Of a stretch of DNA of 64,000 bases, positions 34,231 through 46,200 are shown piece by piece. This DNA is from Leptodontidium sp. MPI-SDFR-AT-0119 (taxonomy: Eukaryota > Ascomycota > Leotiomycetes > Helotiales > Leptodontidiaceae). The DNA lies in the NCBI GenBank assembly GCA_020726505.1, contig JAHLEZ010000011.1, positions 620,001 to 684,000 on the forward strand, read 5' to 3'. The notes below the pieces were generated by a model that was not told the DNA's origin, searched no databases, and worked only from the letters and a program-made list of their open reading frames with translations. Numbering within the stretch: the stretch's first letter is position 1; each line of letters starts with the position of its first letter. The position numbers and the translations under genes were made by a program.

Positions 34231-35191
34231 AATTGGACGGGACTAATATGACCAGATGGACGAAGGAACGAACAAATGACCGAACAAACGGATATAATTG
34301 AATGGAATGGAGGAATATTTTGAACGAAATGAGCGAGCGATACCTTGATGGACAGGCGATGAACTATTTGACTGATGTTGATTGATATGATACATAAGCG
34401 AGCGAGCGGGAGCGAACACCTTTCGATACGATGCTATGATACGATACCAAGTCTGTTGTTGTTGTTACTTTTTGTTCTAGGATAGATACCACACCTTTTT
34501 GTTTTCGATCTTGTAACTTTTCTATTATCTTCTTGCTTACTGCTTTTCCCGCTTTCCTCCTCCTTCTTTTTCTGGAGGGAAATGTCATATGTACGGGGTA
34601 CGAAATATGGGAGATTGGCAGACAGAAATGGGTTGAAAGACGGGATTGGAGTTATACCAGAGCTGGCTTTGCTTTATTTTGCTTTACTTTACATTTCATC
34701 TTCCCCTTTCGATTTTTTCTTCGTCTTCTTTTCTTCAGCTCATTGCAGGAAAGAAAGAATTTTCGTGTCCTGGTTCTAAATTACGTTTTCCATCCCTTCT
34801 TCGGAAGGTTTGTTTTTTGCCTCCTCACACGTCACTCGTTGACAGCAAGCAGATCGTATGCTGGATGGGTGGATGAATGGACGGACGGGTGGTCTTTGTA
34901 CTTTATCTTGTAACTGAATTACTTCAATTTAAGTCGGTCACAATGCATGAAGTGGGTTGAAGTTCCGCTGAGATGTGATGATAATTGAGACATTTGATTC
35001 ATGATTTATCTAGTCATGTTTGTCGTCTTCCTAAGTCTGGTTAGTTGGTCTATTGTGAAATATCGCGCTTCGGCCTCCTTCCCCCGTAACAAACGAGAAT
35101 AACGCGACTATCTACCTATTCAGCAAATATAGGTACTAACGCCTCTAACCACTGTTATACCTGTCCATCTGGATATCAACGTAAAAAATAA
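34231..35191. other. Intergenic between convergent genes
   Basis: 3' flanks of the DUF7514-like gene (plus strand) and dcl2 (minus strand). T-rich tracts occur at 34440-34780. No gene is seen. Confidence 0.5.
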
Positions 35192-38100
35192 TCAAGCCCC
35201 TTCCATGTCAACATCGCCCACAGCTCCATTTTCACTCCTATTTTCATTTTCGGCTTCGTCACCATCACCATCACCATCACCGTCGCCGTCCCCCTCGCCT
35301 CCCACTCCATTAACACCATACAATTTCTCAGCCTTCAAGATCCTCACAGCTTCCTCCGCAGCTCTCGTCTCAACCTCAACAACACTCACCCCATCCTTCA
35401 CGCTCACAACCTCCCTCTCACCCACAAACACCGAACACCACAACCGCAACCTCACTCCCCCAATCTCACTATCACTCTCCTCTCCCTCACTAACAGGCGC
35501 TCTCGCAACCACATATTTAACACTTTGAGTATCCGCCAACATACCCAATTCCTCTTTCGGGTTCAAGACCTGCACATCCTCATCCAACATCCTCCGCATG
35601 ATCTTGAAGATCCCGATACGCTCAACGATCTGGTTACAAGCTTCGAAAGAACCGGAATCGATCCATACGGCTGCAATGAGACTTTCTACGATATCGGAGT
35701 AGAACTTCTGGGCTTGTAGTCTAGCGAGGAGAGCCCATGGATAATGAGTTCCTTGTTCTAATGTAGAACGAATATGAGGACCGACGATTGAGTGGCGGAG
35801 AGAAGTAGCTTGTTGTTCGGTGCCTATGTGAGGACTTGTGTGACGCATGAACTGCCAAAGCGCAAGGGGAGTTGTTCTGTGAACTTTCTGGATTCGAGGG
35901 GAGAAATTTCGCTCGGAACCAGAAACGAGATCAACTACTTCCTGCTCGATGAGCCATTCCATGCCTAAGAAGGCGAGGATGTCGGCATTGACGAGAGCAG
36001 TGCGCATGAGGTGCATTTTAATATGAGAGAGGTTATAGTTCCATAGCGCGGTGACGACAAGGTGGTCTAGGATAGCATCGCCGAGGAATTCGAGTCGTTC
36101 GAGTGATGCGGAGCCGGAGTTGCATGAAGCGTGCGTCATTGCCTCGACCAGAAGGCCCTTGTTGTGGAATGTGTATCCAATGAGAGTCTCCAGGGATTGC
36201 ATGGTAGTAGGCAATTCAACGTCTATGTGGCAAGTCAGCATTTCATTTCAAGGGGGAAGTTAGGGTGGAAAATCCTGACCTGGAGTTCGCTGGAGTAGAG
36301 CTATTCTGCGAGCTTCAAGCGATTGCCATGTCCAGTCTGAACGTGGAAGAAAGGTCTGGAGGCAAACCAGCGCCATGGGGATGCCGCCATCTATCATAGA
36401 TGCTCCGATAAGGGATTCGACGACATCAGCAGGAATCTTCGAGGATATCTCTCTTTGGCCGTCGGTTGCGGCTGCCATCTGCAAAGCGTCGTCAACGTAG
36501 AGTGGCCGCCAGCTACGTCCATTGAACTGCTTCGTAATGATGAATCTATCCAATCCAGCTTTAATAGCGGCTGTGTAAAGACTCGAGTTGCTCACGATAC
36601 GGCCTTTCATCTCTGATAGATATCCTTCGTGCCAAAGTGGATACTCAGCTATGAGCTGGACCGAAGTGCACATCTTCAAGACGGTATCCCCCAAAAACTC
36701 TAACCGTTGGTAATTCGTCTCATCACCAGCGCTGGATGCACTGATAGCGGTTGCAACAAGGTCTAGGTTTGAAATCTGAACGTCCTTGAGGATTGTATTG
36801 GAAAGTATCGATGCAAGAAGGTACTTTTCGCAACGCTTCATAACCACTGGAATCAGCCGACCAAACTGGTAGTACTTGAAGGGCATATCATCCATCGTAC
36901 ATCTTGCAGTTGGTAATACAGTAGAGTACGGCCTGCTTGAGGGTGGATTACTCGGTGCGGATAATTTTTGCGCGAAGTTCGCACGTCGGGGGACTTTGAC
37001 AAGCGAAAGATGAGGTGAATCCAGAGTTCCTTCGTACCCTTTGTAGGGATTTTGCACAAGTTTGATGTCGGGCTTGGTAGAAAGTGATTCTTTGAGCACA
37101 TAGACTACGGAGGGATTAAGCTTGTCTCTGATCAAACCCACATTGGAATCCGGGAGGTTCGAGGCCTGTACATCTTGCTTCCCCATCAGTTGTTTTAAAT
37201 CCGCGATGTTGGCTGAGAATTCCACGACATGTGGTTTCTCCTCGATTGGAAATCTGGTCCCAAAGGCAGATTGCAGTAAGGCCCAAGTGTCTGCATTTAA
37301 CGGTGGACTTCCGCTTCTTGCAGTGATGTGCACTGAGAACTCAGACGTAGAGTCCCACTGTACCTCGATTGGTGGTAGCTGTGGAATTAGAATGGGAAGT
37401 AACATTGTAATCTCAACGCCGTCGAACTTGATCGTACTTTGATGAAGCTGTACAGAATCACTTTTCCATTCCTTGGCAACCTCAACCCAGGGGTTTAGTT
37501 GTTCATGTACTTTTACGAGAGCAGCTCGAGTGTCGGTTGGAGAAGCCCTCAATTCGGCGAGGAGATCATCGTGTACGAGGCTCGGTAGTAGATGGTCGTT
37601 AACAAGCTTAGCTGAGTAGAGCGCAAGATATGCTTGAAAAGCAGCGTCCTTCATGGCATTCTTCTCACTTTGCCATGATAGCTTGCTTTCAGCCTCCCTG
37701 ACACTTTGATCGACACAAAGTGGTAAAACAACTTTGGCTCGGATTTGACCGCTCTCATCCTGAGAGCAGAGGAATTCTGGTCTGGGATCAACGTATGCCG
37801 TTCGGGGTAGCTTAGCACAGAAGTGGTATAGATGCGGGATTGCATTATCCAAATCAAGGAGAGCTTGGGTTTCTGCGACCCGGAAGACCATGGTTTCCGT
37901 ACCAGGCTCATCCGCGTCCTCCAATACCAGGAACTCTTGCAAAGTGCGCATCTCATCTTCATACATTTGCCTCATATCTGCCTCAAGTTGTTGCCAGTTG
38001 ACAACCTTGTCGCTTGCACAGTCCATCAGGACAAGCTTGGAATCTCGATGTCTCGCCCGCCCTCTTCTTTGAACAAACGATTTGAGATTGGCCGGCAGCT

Positions 38101-40131
38101 GAAAGCAGATAACAGCATTACAAGCAGGGACATCTATACCCTCTTCAAGTACGCTAGTAGCGATAGCCAGATTGATCTTGCCAGACTTGAACTTTGAGAT
38201 CGTATGCTTCTGTTCCCCGACATCGACGAGTTCAGATATGTTGCGAGAGCGTTGAGCATGTGCCGAAGTCCCTACAATGGTTCCGATCCTGAATTTATCG
38301 CAGGTAGAGGGGTGGACGGAGAGTAAATGAGCCAATACTGAGGCTGTTGCCCTTTCCTGCGAAAGAGTTAGTCCTGCGGTCGCCAGTCTCAACAACAGAT
38401 ATGTTTTCGTTTACTCACTTGTACGAAAACAATCCCTTGAAAGCCAGTCGTTTCTTGTAGAAGGACTTCAATCAGCTTGGCGACTTTATCGCTCACCAGG
38501 TGGAGGTCTTCAAATCCAAGGCAAGAATGTCGACTGATCTCAACATCTCTCAATGCTTTGGCAAGATACTGCTTTTCGGCAGCTGATGCGTCCCAGACGT
38601 TGCCGTATTTGCTAGCTGCGGTGGCAACTTTTCTGATCTTGTCGACAACTTGTGCAATGTAGAAGTCTGCTGCCCAGGTCCCTAAGTCTTGATTGATTTT
38701 AAGAGCAGTGCCATGCAAGGTCTTAACCTGGCTTGAACACCATGTTTTCCCACTCAGCCGTACTTTGTCAGCCTTGGCTCGACCTTTTTCTGTGTTGTCC
38801 TTCAAAAGGCTTAGGAAATAGGGATCTTCCAGAATGCTCATGCCCCCAAACGCCTTGCTGAGGCTTGCGATTGGCTTTGACACTGTAATGCTTGTTGTGG
38901 CATCATAAGTTACTTGCAACAGCACTGGGAGCTTGACCTCCAGCCGAAGCTCGGCACGATGTTTCCTGGGCGTCCGACAAATGGCATCCATTGTCTTCTC
39001 GATTTCAAATAATGACCGAGGGTCTGATCGCATGACTGGGGAAGCGGTGAGTCCCAATATATGCGGAACTGTTTGGCCAGAATTTTTGCGTCGATGGTAG
39101 AAATTGGACATGATCTTTGCTCCAGGATACTTGCTGACACAATTGTGGACTTCCAAGTTAGCCCGATGAAGTCCTCGAGTAGACACAGGACTTACCTTCG
39201 TCGAAAACGATCAGGGCCAAAGAATCCATGTGCACGAATCCGTTGTTGAGAGCATCTAACAAGATTTGATAGGTTGACACGACGATGCGGACGTTCTTCA
39301 AAATGGCATCCCAATGCTTTTGCTCCGTCCATCGATCGACGTTGTCAGCCCCGGAAAGGAATTTGGACTTGACGTGAACGACTTGAGATGTAATGTAGTT
39401 GTGTTGCTGTTCGCAGAGTGCAACAGTGGTGGCAAGGAACCAGATGATCTGGAAGTGTTAGTATTGCTGGAGAATGGACTTGAAAGATGTGCCGACCTGA
39501 TGCGAAGGGATATACTCGAGCTCATGCTGTATACGCATCACCGCACTGTTTTTGAGTTAGTTAGTATACACCACAGATTGCTTCCACGTTAAATCCTTGG
39601 AAATATAGAAGCTTCCTTTGCTCAATGCCTGCCTGTTCCGGTCTGAGGTTCAAGTGCACTTCTGCAGCACTGGCCACGGCCATGCTCTTCGTGGTAAAAG
39701 AGAAGTGCGGAAGATGGAAGTGTAATCAACCAAGGGCTGAGAGCGTGTGACTTACATATGCGTCTTCCCACTCCCGGTATCCATCTGAGTATCGTCAATC
39801 AGCACCTCTCCCCCAAACTCTCATCTCATCCTAAGCTCGCAGCACTTACAGCAACAATAATATTCCTCTTCAAGCTCTCCTGCAACATCTCCTTCTGATA
39901 CGGTCTCGGCTTGATGACCGGCGGTCCATCTTGAATGGCAAGTGACTTGAGACTATCGCTATCGCTGAGAAATAAATCAATCTCGTCTTTTGCGGGAGGA
40001 ACTTCCGTCGTTGTTGAGATGGGAGATTTGCTTGTTGTTTCAGTGTTGGAGATTGCGATTGCTTGCTGAGGTGGAGTGAAGACTGTGGAGGAGGGCGAGA
40101 GGAAGGCTGCTTTGAGGTCTTCCATGATCAT
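35192..40131 (-). CDS. dcl2: Dicer-like protein 2
   Basis: Seven minus-strand exons: 40131-39850, 39784-39756, 39545-39497, 39448-39196, 39149-38419, 38356-36280 and 36222-35192, giving 1483 aa. Introns are 65, 210, 48, 46, 62 and 57 nt, all in phase. ATG 40131 precedes an in-frame ATG at 40125. Domains in order: a DExD/H helicase with MDTGSGKTH (95-103) and DEVH (203-206); a C-terminal helicase lobe with QRRGRARH (about 545); a Dicer dimerisation domain (about 640-720); RNase IIIa with QRLEFLGDTVLK (about 990) and ADVVESLIGASMIDGG; RNase IIIb with ERLEFLGDAILD (about 1185) and SDIVESLIAAVWIDSG; and a degenerate dsRBD before an acidic Gly-Asp repeat tail. No PAZ domain is evident, as is usual for DCL2. 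Fungal DCL2 cuts dsRNA into siRNAs for quelling and antiviral defence. The gene appears intact. Confidence 0.96.
35259..35291. repeat. Trinucleotide/hexanucleotide repeat in dcl2 C-terminus
   Basis: TCACCA units (plus strand) followed by related CGTCGC units encode the (Gly-Asp) repeat near the Dicer C-terminus. The array is likely polymorphic in length, and it stays in frame because the unit is 6 bp. Confidence 0.8.
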
Positions 40132-40766
40132 GCAAGGCTGTAGGAGAAGGAAGTGTGGTGTGCAAAGTAATAAGGAGCAAAAGCAAAGCAAGAAACAAAA
40201 GGCTGAATCTTTGTGGTCAGGACATGTTAACTGTGCTGTTGTTGTCTCTCACGTAAAGACCGGCGACGAGGAAGTTTTGCAGTAAACGAAGGTAACAGAA
40301 GAGAAGGCTCGAAGATGAACTTCTGCCTTGACTGCCTTGGTATGCAAGGAAGGCGAGAGCGTGTATTTAGCGACTACAGATGGAAAATCTTAATTTCGAC
40401 CCCGCCGTTTGAGAAGATGCATGCTCCCGCGCCTGTGGAATGAAGTTAATTGAACGCAAGAAAACAATGGAGATTGAGATGGAATTTAGAAGTGAGATAT
40501 GATGAGAAGATGTAAGGTTAACGATATACAAGGACGGAGGAAGGGAGGGATTGTTTGCTTTGATCACCCCGTGATCGGTGTAGATCTTCGAAGGGCCGAC
40601 CCGAGATTGGGCGGGAACTTTGACAGAGAGCTGCCTGTTTCTTCAAGGGTAAACACTACCTACCTAGGTACGCGTTTACGGTATCATAACAACAACGTTT
40701 TCCAAGCAACAAGTTCCAGTTTGAAAGCAGAATAAAAATCACATACACCCACACACGTACACAACA
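40132..40766. promoter_or_regulatory. Shared divergent promoter region of dcl2 and the 2H-phosphoesterase gene
   Basis: 635 bp separate the two ATGs, transcribed outward. There is no other reading frame of note. An AACTACCTACCTAGGTACG-type palindrome-rich spot lies near 40655-40675, and the 2H gene has a C/A-rich leader just before 40767. Discrete factor sites are not identified. Confidence 0.5.
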
Positions 40767-41660
40767 ATGCCACCAAAACCCTCACCCCCACGCCTAACGC
40801 ATTTCCTCGCCATCCCCCTCACAACACCAACCTCACGCCCCCAACTCCACCAAGCCCTATCACTATTTAAAGAGAAAACCACCCAGCCCAACATCGCCTC
40901 GTTACCAGATGGCATCCCAGACCAAGCCATCAGACCCCTTGGGACACTCCATTTAACACTCGGTGTGATGAGCCTGTCCACCCCGGAGAAAGTACAGGGC
41001 GTGTTGGACCTCCTTAACTCGCTGAACCTAAGGGAGGTGTTGGCTGGTGTGCAACCTGCGAATATCCGAGCGGGAGATGGTAATTTTTTGAAGGAGGGAG
41101 GAGATTTTGATCCTGTTGTGAAAGAAAACGTCAATGCAAATATCAAAGACAAAGGCAAATCATTATCATTATCAATATCATTATCATCATCATCATCAGA
41201 GGGTCAACAAAAAGATGCCAATCCCCCGCCAATACACATCACGCTCCGAGGTCTCCAAAGCATGCACGACCCCTCCAAGACATCCGTACTATACACCTCG
41301 CCACTTGATCCAGATCTGAGGCTTTACAGGTTCTGTGTTAAGCTGAGGGAGGTATTTGGGGAGTTCTTGGTTGGTGAGACGAGGCCGCTTTTGTTGCATG
41401 CTACGGTTGTGAATACAGTTTATGTTAAAGGAAGGACGGGGCTGGGAGGTAGTAGAGGAAGGGGGAGAGGAGGGAGAGAAGCAGGAGGAAGAGGGAGGTT
41501 GGTGCTTGATGCCAGGGAGTTGGTGAGGGAGTGGGAGGATTTTGTGTGGATGAGGGATGTGAGGGTTGAGAGGGTTGCGGTGTTGAGGATGGGTGCTAAA
41601 GTTGTGGAGAATGGGGAGGAGGAGTATGAAGTTGAAGGGGAGGTGGAGATGCCGAAGTGA
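40767..41660 (+). CDS. 2H phosphoesterase, AKAP7/ASCC1-like (2'-5' RNA ligase-like fold)
   Basis: Single exon, 297 aa. Two H-x-T motifs define the 2H family: HLTLG (His62, Thr64) and HATVV (His211, Thr213). They are separated by about 150 residues and by a Ser-rich low-complexity insert, SLSLSISLSSSSS (from a TCA/ATT microsatellite), and a Gly/Arg-rich loop, GGSRGRGRGGREAGGRGR, follows the second motif. The N-terminus THFLAIPL and the spacing fit the AKAP7_NLS-type domain found in human ASCC1 and AKAP7. 2H enzymes act on 2'-5' linkages or cyclic phosphate ends of RNA and nucleotides; which substrate applies is unknown. Its ATG lies 635 bp from the dcl2 ATG, in the opposite direction. Confidence 0.88.
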   Translation: MPPKPSPPRLTHFLAIPLTTPTSRPQLHQALSLFKEKTTQPNIASLPDGIPDQAIRPLGTLHLTLGVMSLSTPEKVQGVLDLLNSLNLREVLAGVQPANIRAGDGNFLKEGGDFDPVVKENVNANIKDKGKSLSLSISLSSSSSEGQQKDANPPPIHITLRGLQSMHDPSKTSVLYTSPLDPDLRLYRFCVKLREVFGEFLVGETRPLLLHATVVNTVYVKGRTGLGGSRGRGRGGREAGGRGRLVLDARELVREWEDFVWMRDVRVERVAVLRMGAKVVENGEEEYEVEGEVEMPK

Positions 41661-41935
41661 GGGGTTTGGTTAAGTATCTTTGCTTGTTAGAAGACATGAT
41701 TACGAGGACGTTCGGAGCGGTTCGGCTATAGACCTTTGTAGTTGTAGCTACCTAGGGAGGAGAGTGATGAGGAGCATAATATTGAGGGGGAGGTGAGGGT
41801 GTAGACGTGGGTTGTTCAAGTATATTTGCTTGCTGGAAGGGTTGATGAAGCTAGAATGACCTCTAAATTAGCTCGGCTGTAGACTACTGTGAGTGTGTTC
41901 AGGTAGGAGAGTAGCGGTTGTTGAGGCATGAACGA
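41641..41935 (+). repeat. Degenerate tandem duplication of the 2H gene's 3' end
   Basis: Two units of about 150 bp, 41641-41788 and 41791-41935, align throughout. Examples are TTAAGTATCTTTGCTTGTTAG versus the matching block at 41815-41835, TTCGGCTATAGAC versus CTCGGCTGTAGAC, and GGAGAGTGATGAGGAGC versus a diverged counterpart. Unit 1 begins inside the last codons of the 2H gene; unit 2 is non-coding. Confidence 0.6.
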
Positions 41936-42604
41936 GCGGGGTAGGGAATAAGGTTCGATAGACAACCTTTGGACCTAGGTAATATGGAAGGCCTAAGCAA
42001 ACCTTCCTTTGGGTTGCGTAGATCAGTCTTGTCTTGCTGCTCACAATCTCTCAAGTGGCTTCACCATACGCAACATAGATCAGACGAAACAGACTGACGT
42101 CTTTGGTGGTCAAATGTTCTGCATTCCATCCAGAAGGCCACACCCTCTGTACTTCAGCTGCAGACATAAAGATATCGTCACTCATTCCATGATCATCATC
42201 CTTGTTGGCCTGCCTCAAGTACCGTAGTAAACTTGAGCAGAACAAACCCTCCATCCAACCAGCCAACCAACCTGCTGCAGGGAAAAGAACAAGCAAAGGG
42301 CAGGACAGAGCAGAAAAATGAGAAAGAAAGAACAACCATATGCCAATGCCGTGAAGTGGAAACTCATGCCAGGAACGCCAAATGGATAGAGCATTTGTCG
42401 TAAGAGAAGATCACTGCTCGGCCCCATCCATGTGAAGCTTCAATATCGCCCCCCCAAAAAAAACCAGGCAAAAAGTCCCCCAACGGCAAATCATTTGTTG
42501 TCTGCGCCGCCATCAAGTTGACTTTCCCCCTGGATGCGAGAACGTGGCACAACATCAATATGCTTTTTTCTTCTTCTTCTCGAAGTTGATTATGCGTGCC
42601 CAAT
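41936..42604. other. Intergenic between convergent genes
   Basis: 3' flanks of the 2H gene and ypd1. No gene is seen. Confidence 0.5.
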
Positions 42605-43260
42605 TCAGCTCGCGTAGAACTTCTTCAGGACCTTCTCGACCTCGGCGTATTCCTCCTTGACGGCAACCAAGGTGTCCTTGATCCGCTCCAAGCACTTGTC
42701 CTCGTCTGGTTCGTCCTCGGTGCCCTCGTCGTCCTTCTTCTGGCCGTAGTGTTGGATCTTCTCACAGCTGTCCTTAACCTTTGTCAAGCCAAGCGTAGCG
42801 GATGAACCCTTCAGGAAGTGACCAAGCGACGAGAGAGTTGCGAGATCCTTCTCCTCACTACCGAAAAAAAAAGGAAAATTGTCAGCATGCCCTTTTCAAA
42901 AGATGAAAGTATTCTTGTTTATTTGCTTATTTGGTTTTATCTCAGGTGTCCGACTCACAGTGCATCGTCCATCTTCTTGAAGGTTTGCTCGGCCTGCTCG
43001 AAGAAGCTGAACACAATCGACTTGCTAAACTCCCGGTCGTCCTCATCATCGTCCATCTCCAGGATTTGCTCGAAGGTCAAAACATCAATGCTGTCGCCGA
43101 GATCTGGCAGACCGACGGAGCCCTCTTCGCTCTGTATTGCGCTTGGTCAGCTCTTGTCTGGGTGGAGGGGAGTGGCGGGGTCAGAAACATCAGAAGCAGC
43201 AGCAGCAGCACCTACAGGGTCATCGGGTTCATGACGTGTGGTAGTGGTTGATTCGGGCAT
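42605..43260 (-). CDS. ypd1: Histidine phosphotransfer protein Ypd1
   Basis: Three minus-strand exons, 43260-43216, 43131-42959 and 42857-42605, with introns of 84 and 101 nt, give 156 aa. The HPt domain has the phospho-acceptor in LGHFLKGSSATLGL (His86), followed by KVKDSCEKIQHYG and a long Glu/Lys helix to the C-terminus. DVLTFEQILEMDDDE is the conserved N-terminal helix. Ypd1 shuttles phosphate from hybrid histidine kinases to the response regulators Ssk1 and Skn7, controlling the Hog1 osmotic-stress pathway; it moves between cytosol and nucleus. It is usually single-copy and essential in ascomycetes. The first intron must be removed because it contains an in-frame TGA. Confidence 0.95.
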
Positions 43261-46200
43261 CTTGACTCGGGGTTCGATCTCGAAAGATCTGGTGGCTGAG
43301 AGGACGAAGGAGGACGATTGAGAAAAGTGTATTTCAAAAGAGGTCTGCTACTCTGTTCTGCTGTTCGTAATTGAGGGTCGAAGGCGCAAACGTGAAGGTG
43401 GGTAAGGTAGACGACAAATGGTGGTGGGGTTGACGATCGACGCCAACTGGAGTGTGCGGGCGCGAAATAAACGGGTCAAGGTTCGGGTTCAGGGCCGAGT
43501 TCGGTAAAGAAAGGCAAGACAACACAAGACAAAGACAAAAGCAGAGGCTCCGGTTGAAAATGAACGGGTTTGAGTACACTTGGGGCAACCCGAATAGTAG
43601 AATTTGACATGCAAGTGCGGAGGAGAGGAACTAGTCTAGTAGGCGCGCTTTGGGGGCGGCAGTTTTAGCTTTAGCTTTTGGTTTGATGCGTGGTAATGGG
43701 ATGGAGGGGGCTTGGGTAGGTTTGGGTTGGGTTGGGTCGATCCAGTTTAGTCTGGTTTCGTTATTAGAGAGTGGGATGGATATAATTGAGTTTGGAAAAT
43801 AGAAGGCGGCCTCAGAATGTTTCTTTAGCTGGTCAAGAACTCAAGGACTATATGGAACGATGGCATAGGAAGGGGACAAGTTGGGTTGGCCTGGTCTGGT
43901 CTGGGCTGCATATACACACAAGCTTCTTTTCATTCTTTCCTCTTGGCTCTTTTATTTCCACCGGTTATGCCTGTTTTGTCTCTATCATCTCGCTGTCATC
44001 TCTCCATTCCCCCTCCCTTGTCTCTCTCTCCTCTTGGACGCGAGCTCTCGGACGGATATTAGGATGAGTGCAGCGCAGCAAACAGGAAGTGCCGGTCGGA
44101 CGAGAATACCAGAGAGCTAAGCTCTGAGGGCATGGGTAAATCGGATGTTTTCACAGTGAGTAAGTGAGCGATGAGGGGAAAGCTGCTGCAATATTGTGAG
44201 GTGTGCTATGCTTCGCTTCAGCCCAGCCAGCCTCTTTCATCCTTCTTCGTCCCCTTATCCTTCTCCATCTCTTCCAACCCCACGTCAACTCAAATCCAGG
44301 CTCTCCAGCCAATTCTTCATGTGCGTCGATCCTGGCTGCTTTATTATCAAGATCATGGGACAAGCTGCAGTCGATGTGCAGGTTGCACAATTATGCTGCG
44401 CTGCCCTGCGCTGCGCTGCACTGCACTGCACTCTGGTGGATTGAACAAGACCCAACGGCGACATGGGCCTCTCCCTCCCCCATCCATGCCATCCTATCCC
44501 AACTCTCAAGCAAGCCAGGACCTCGATTGGTACAGCCTTGGCCTTCTGCCACATCCACCTCTCCTCTTGTCCCTATCTCCGACCGGCTGAAGTCGTCTGG
44601 CACATCTATCCCGATATGAGGATATGAGCGGCCGCCGCCATCACATCACATCACCTCACATCACAGGTGGAAGCGTCCTCCGTTCCACTCCCACCATGCC
44701 CTGCCCTGCCTCCTGGTGCCTCTGCCCTCGAAAATCTCAGCGCATGCGGCCAATCCACAATGACGCACCGGGCACGTCAGCATGCAGCTGTCGTGCCGTT
44801 CCTAGCCAATGCACATCCCTGCAGGTGCGCCACTTTAACCCCAAGTGCCTCATCGTCAATACAACTTAAACCTCCTGTCATCACGTCCGGTCCAGACTTT
44901 CAACTATATATACTCACCACCACATAGACTCTACTGTTGCCATTTCAAGGGGAATATGAGCTTACCGTTGAGCTGTAGGAACGTTTATTTCAGCAATGCT
45001 AGACACTTATCCGCCGCCGTGGTTCAGAAAGGCTTGTCAGTGCTCGCTCCCGAGCTTAGCCAGTAGCCTGTAAACAGCAAGCAACAACCACCACCACCAA
45101 CAATGTCTGTTCCGTAGAGGCTTCCGGTCTCCTGAGCCGCCAACCAAAACAATCGAATGCAAAGAGGGGGTGGAGGGCTCCAATATTCGCCGTGCAAGAG
45201 GAAGCGCTAGCCGATTTCACGACGAAACCCCCTCCCTTTTGTCACATCCACCAGCCTCACTAGCTAAAAAACGATGTTCTTCAAGAGTCCAGGCCTGGCC
45301 CTCCGTCTCACCCCAGCCCAGATTTGCGGCACGCTCCCAGGGAAGACAGGTCCCACGAGAGGACCAGCCCGAAGCGCCGATACGGGAAGAATCGTCTCGC
45401 CTCTCCTCGAAGGCCCTTGCATAGCTCCATCCTTGGAATGGCCTCACTTTGAGGATTATCACCCCTCGACGGGGACTCGGGGTTCACTGCGACATAATGA
45501 TCAAGCGATCGTTCGTGTTATCAGGCCAGATCGACGCAAGTAGGGGCCTTGGGCATGACGGCGGTGGTATGGTATGGCCTTCCGAAAAGCCCCACAGGGG
45601 TGACCAAATCGAGGTCACACAGAAGTGACGTTGAGGTGCATGAAAGCCGTTTTCTGCACGCGAGACAAGTTGCAGCGGGGAAATTCTTCCGATTAATCAT
45701 CAACTGTGCTGCTGTACGTCAAAGCTTGCAATTTATTGATCGCGGTTCGTGGGAGTAGAAGGGGCCCAACGGGCTTTCTCCAGTGAGAATCACCAGGCCT
45801 TGAAGTTCCGACTTTGCTTTCAGGCAAAAATAGACTTGAAACTATCAGTTCGAGTTTTTTGAAGACAAGGGCTGCCAGTAGGATGCGAGGCATGTTCTCG
45901 AAAGACTTGGGACATGTTCGGGAGCATTGTAGACCTTACTGTTCTGCTGCATTTGTTGCCAAGAACCTCTCATGCAACTCTATCACCAGCCTCGAGAGTC
46001 TTTTGATTCGCTCCTACGCATGTCAATAGCTCCATGAGTTGGTTCTCGCTATTCCTGCACGCCAGTTGGAATATTCTTATTTGGTCAGATGGCTTCTCAA
46101 TCATCAAATGAGACGAACCGAGCCTCGAGAAGGCTTCAAGTGATGCGGCATTTTAGCAAACACCTCCTCGAGTGAATTTTTTTTTTTGAAACAACAGACA

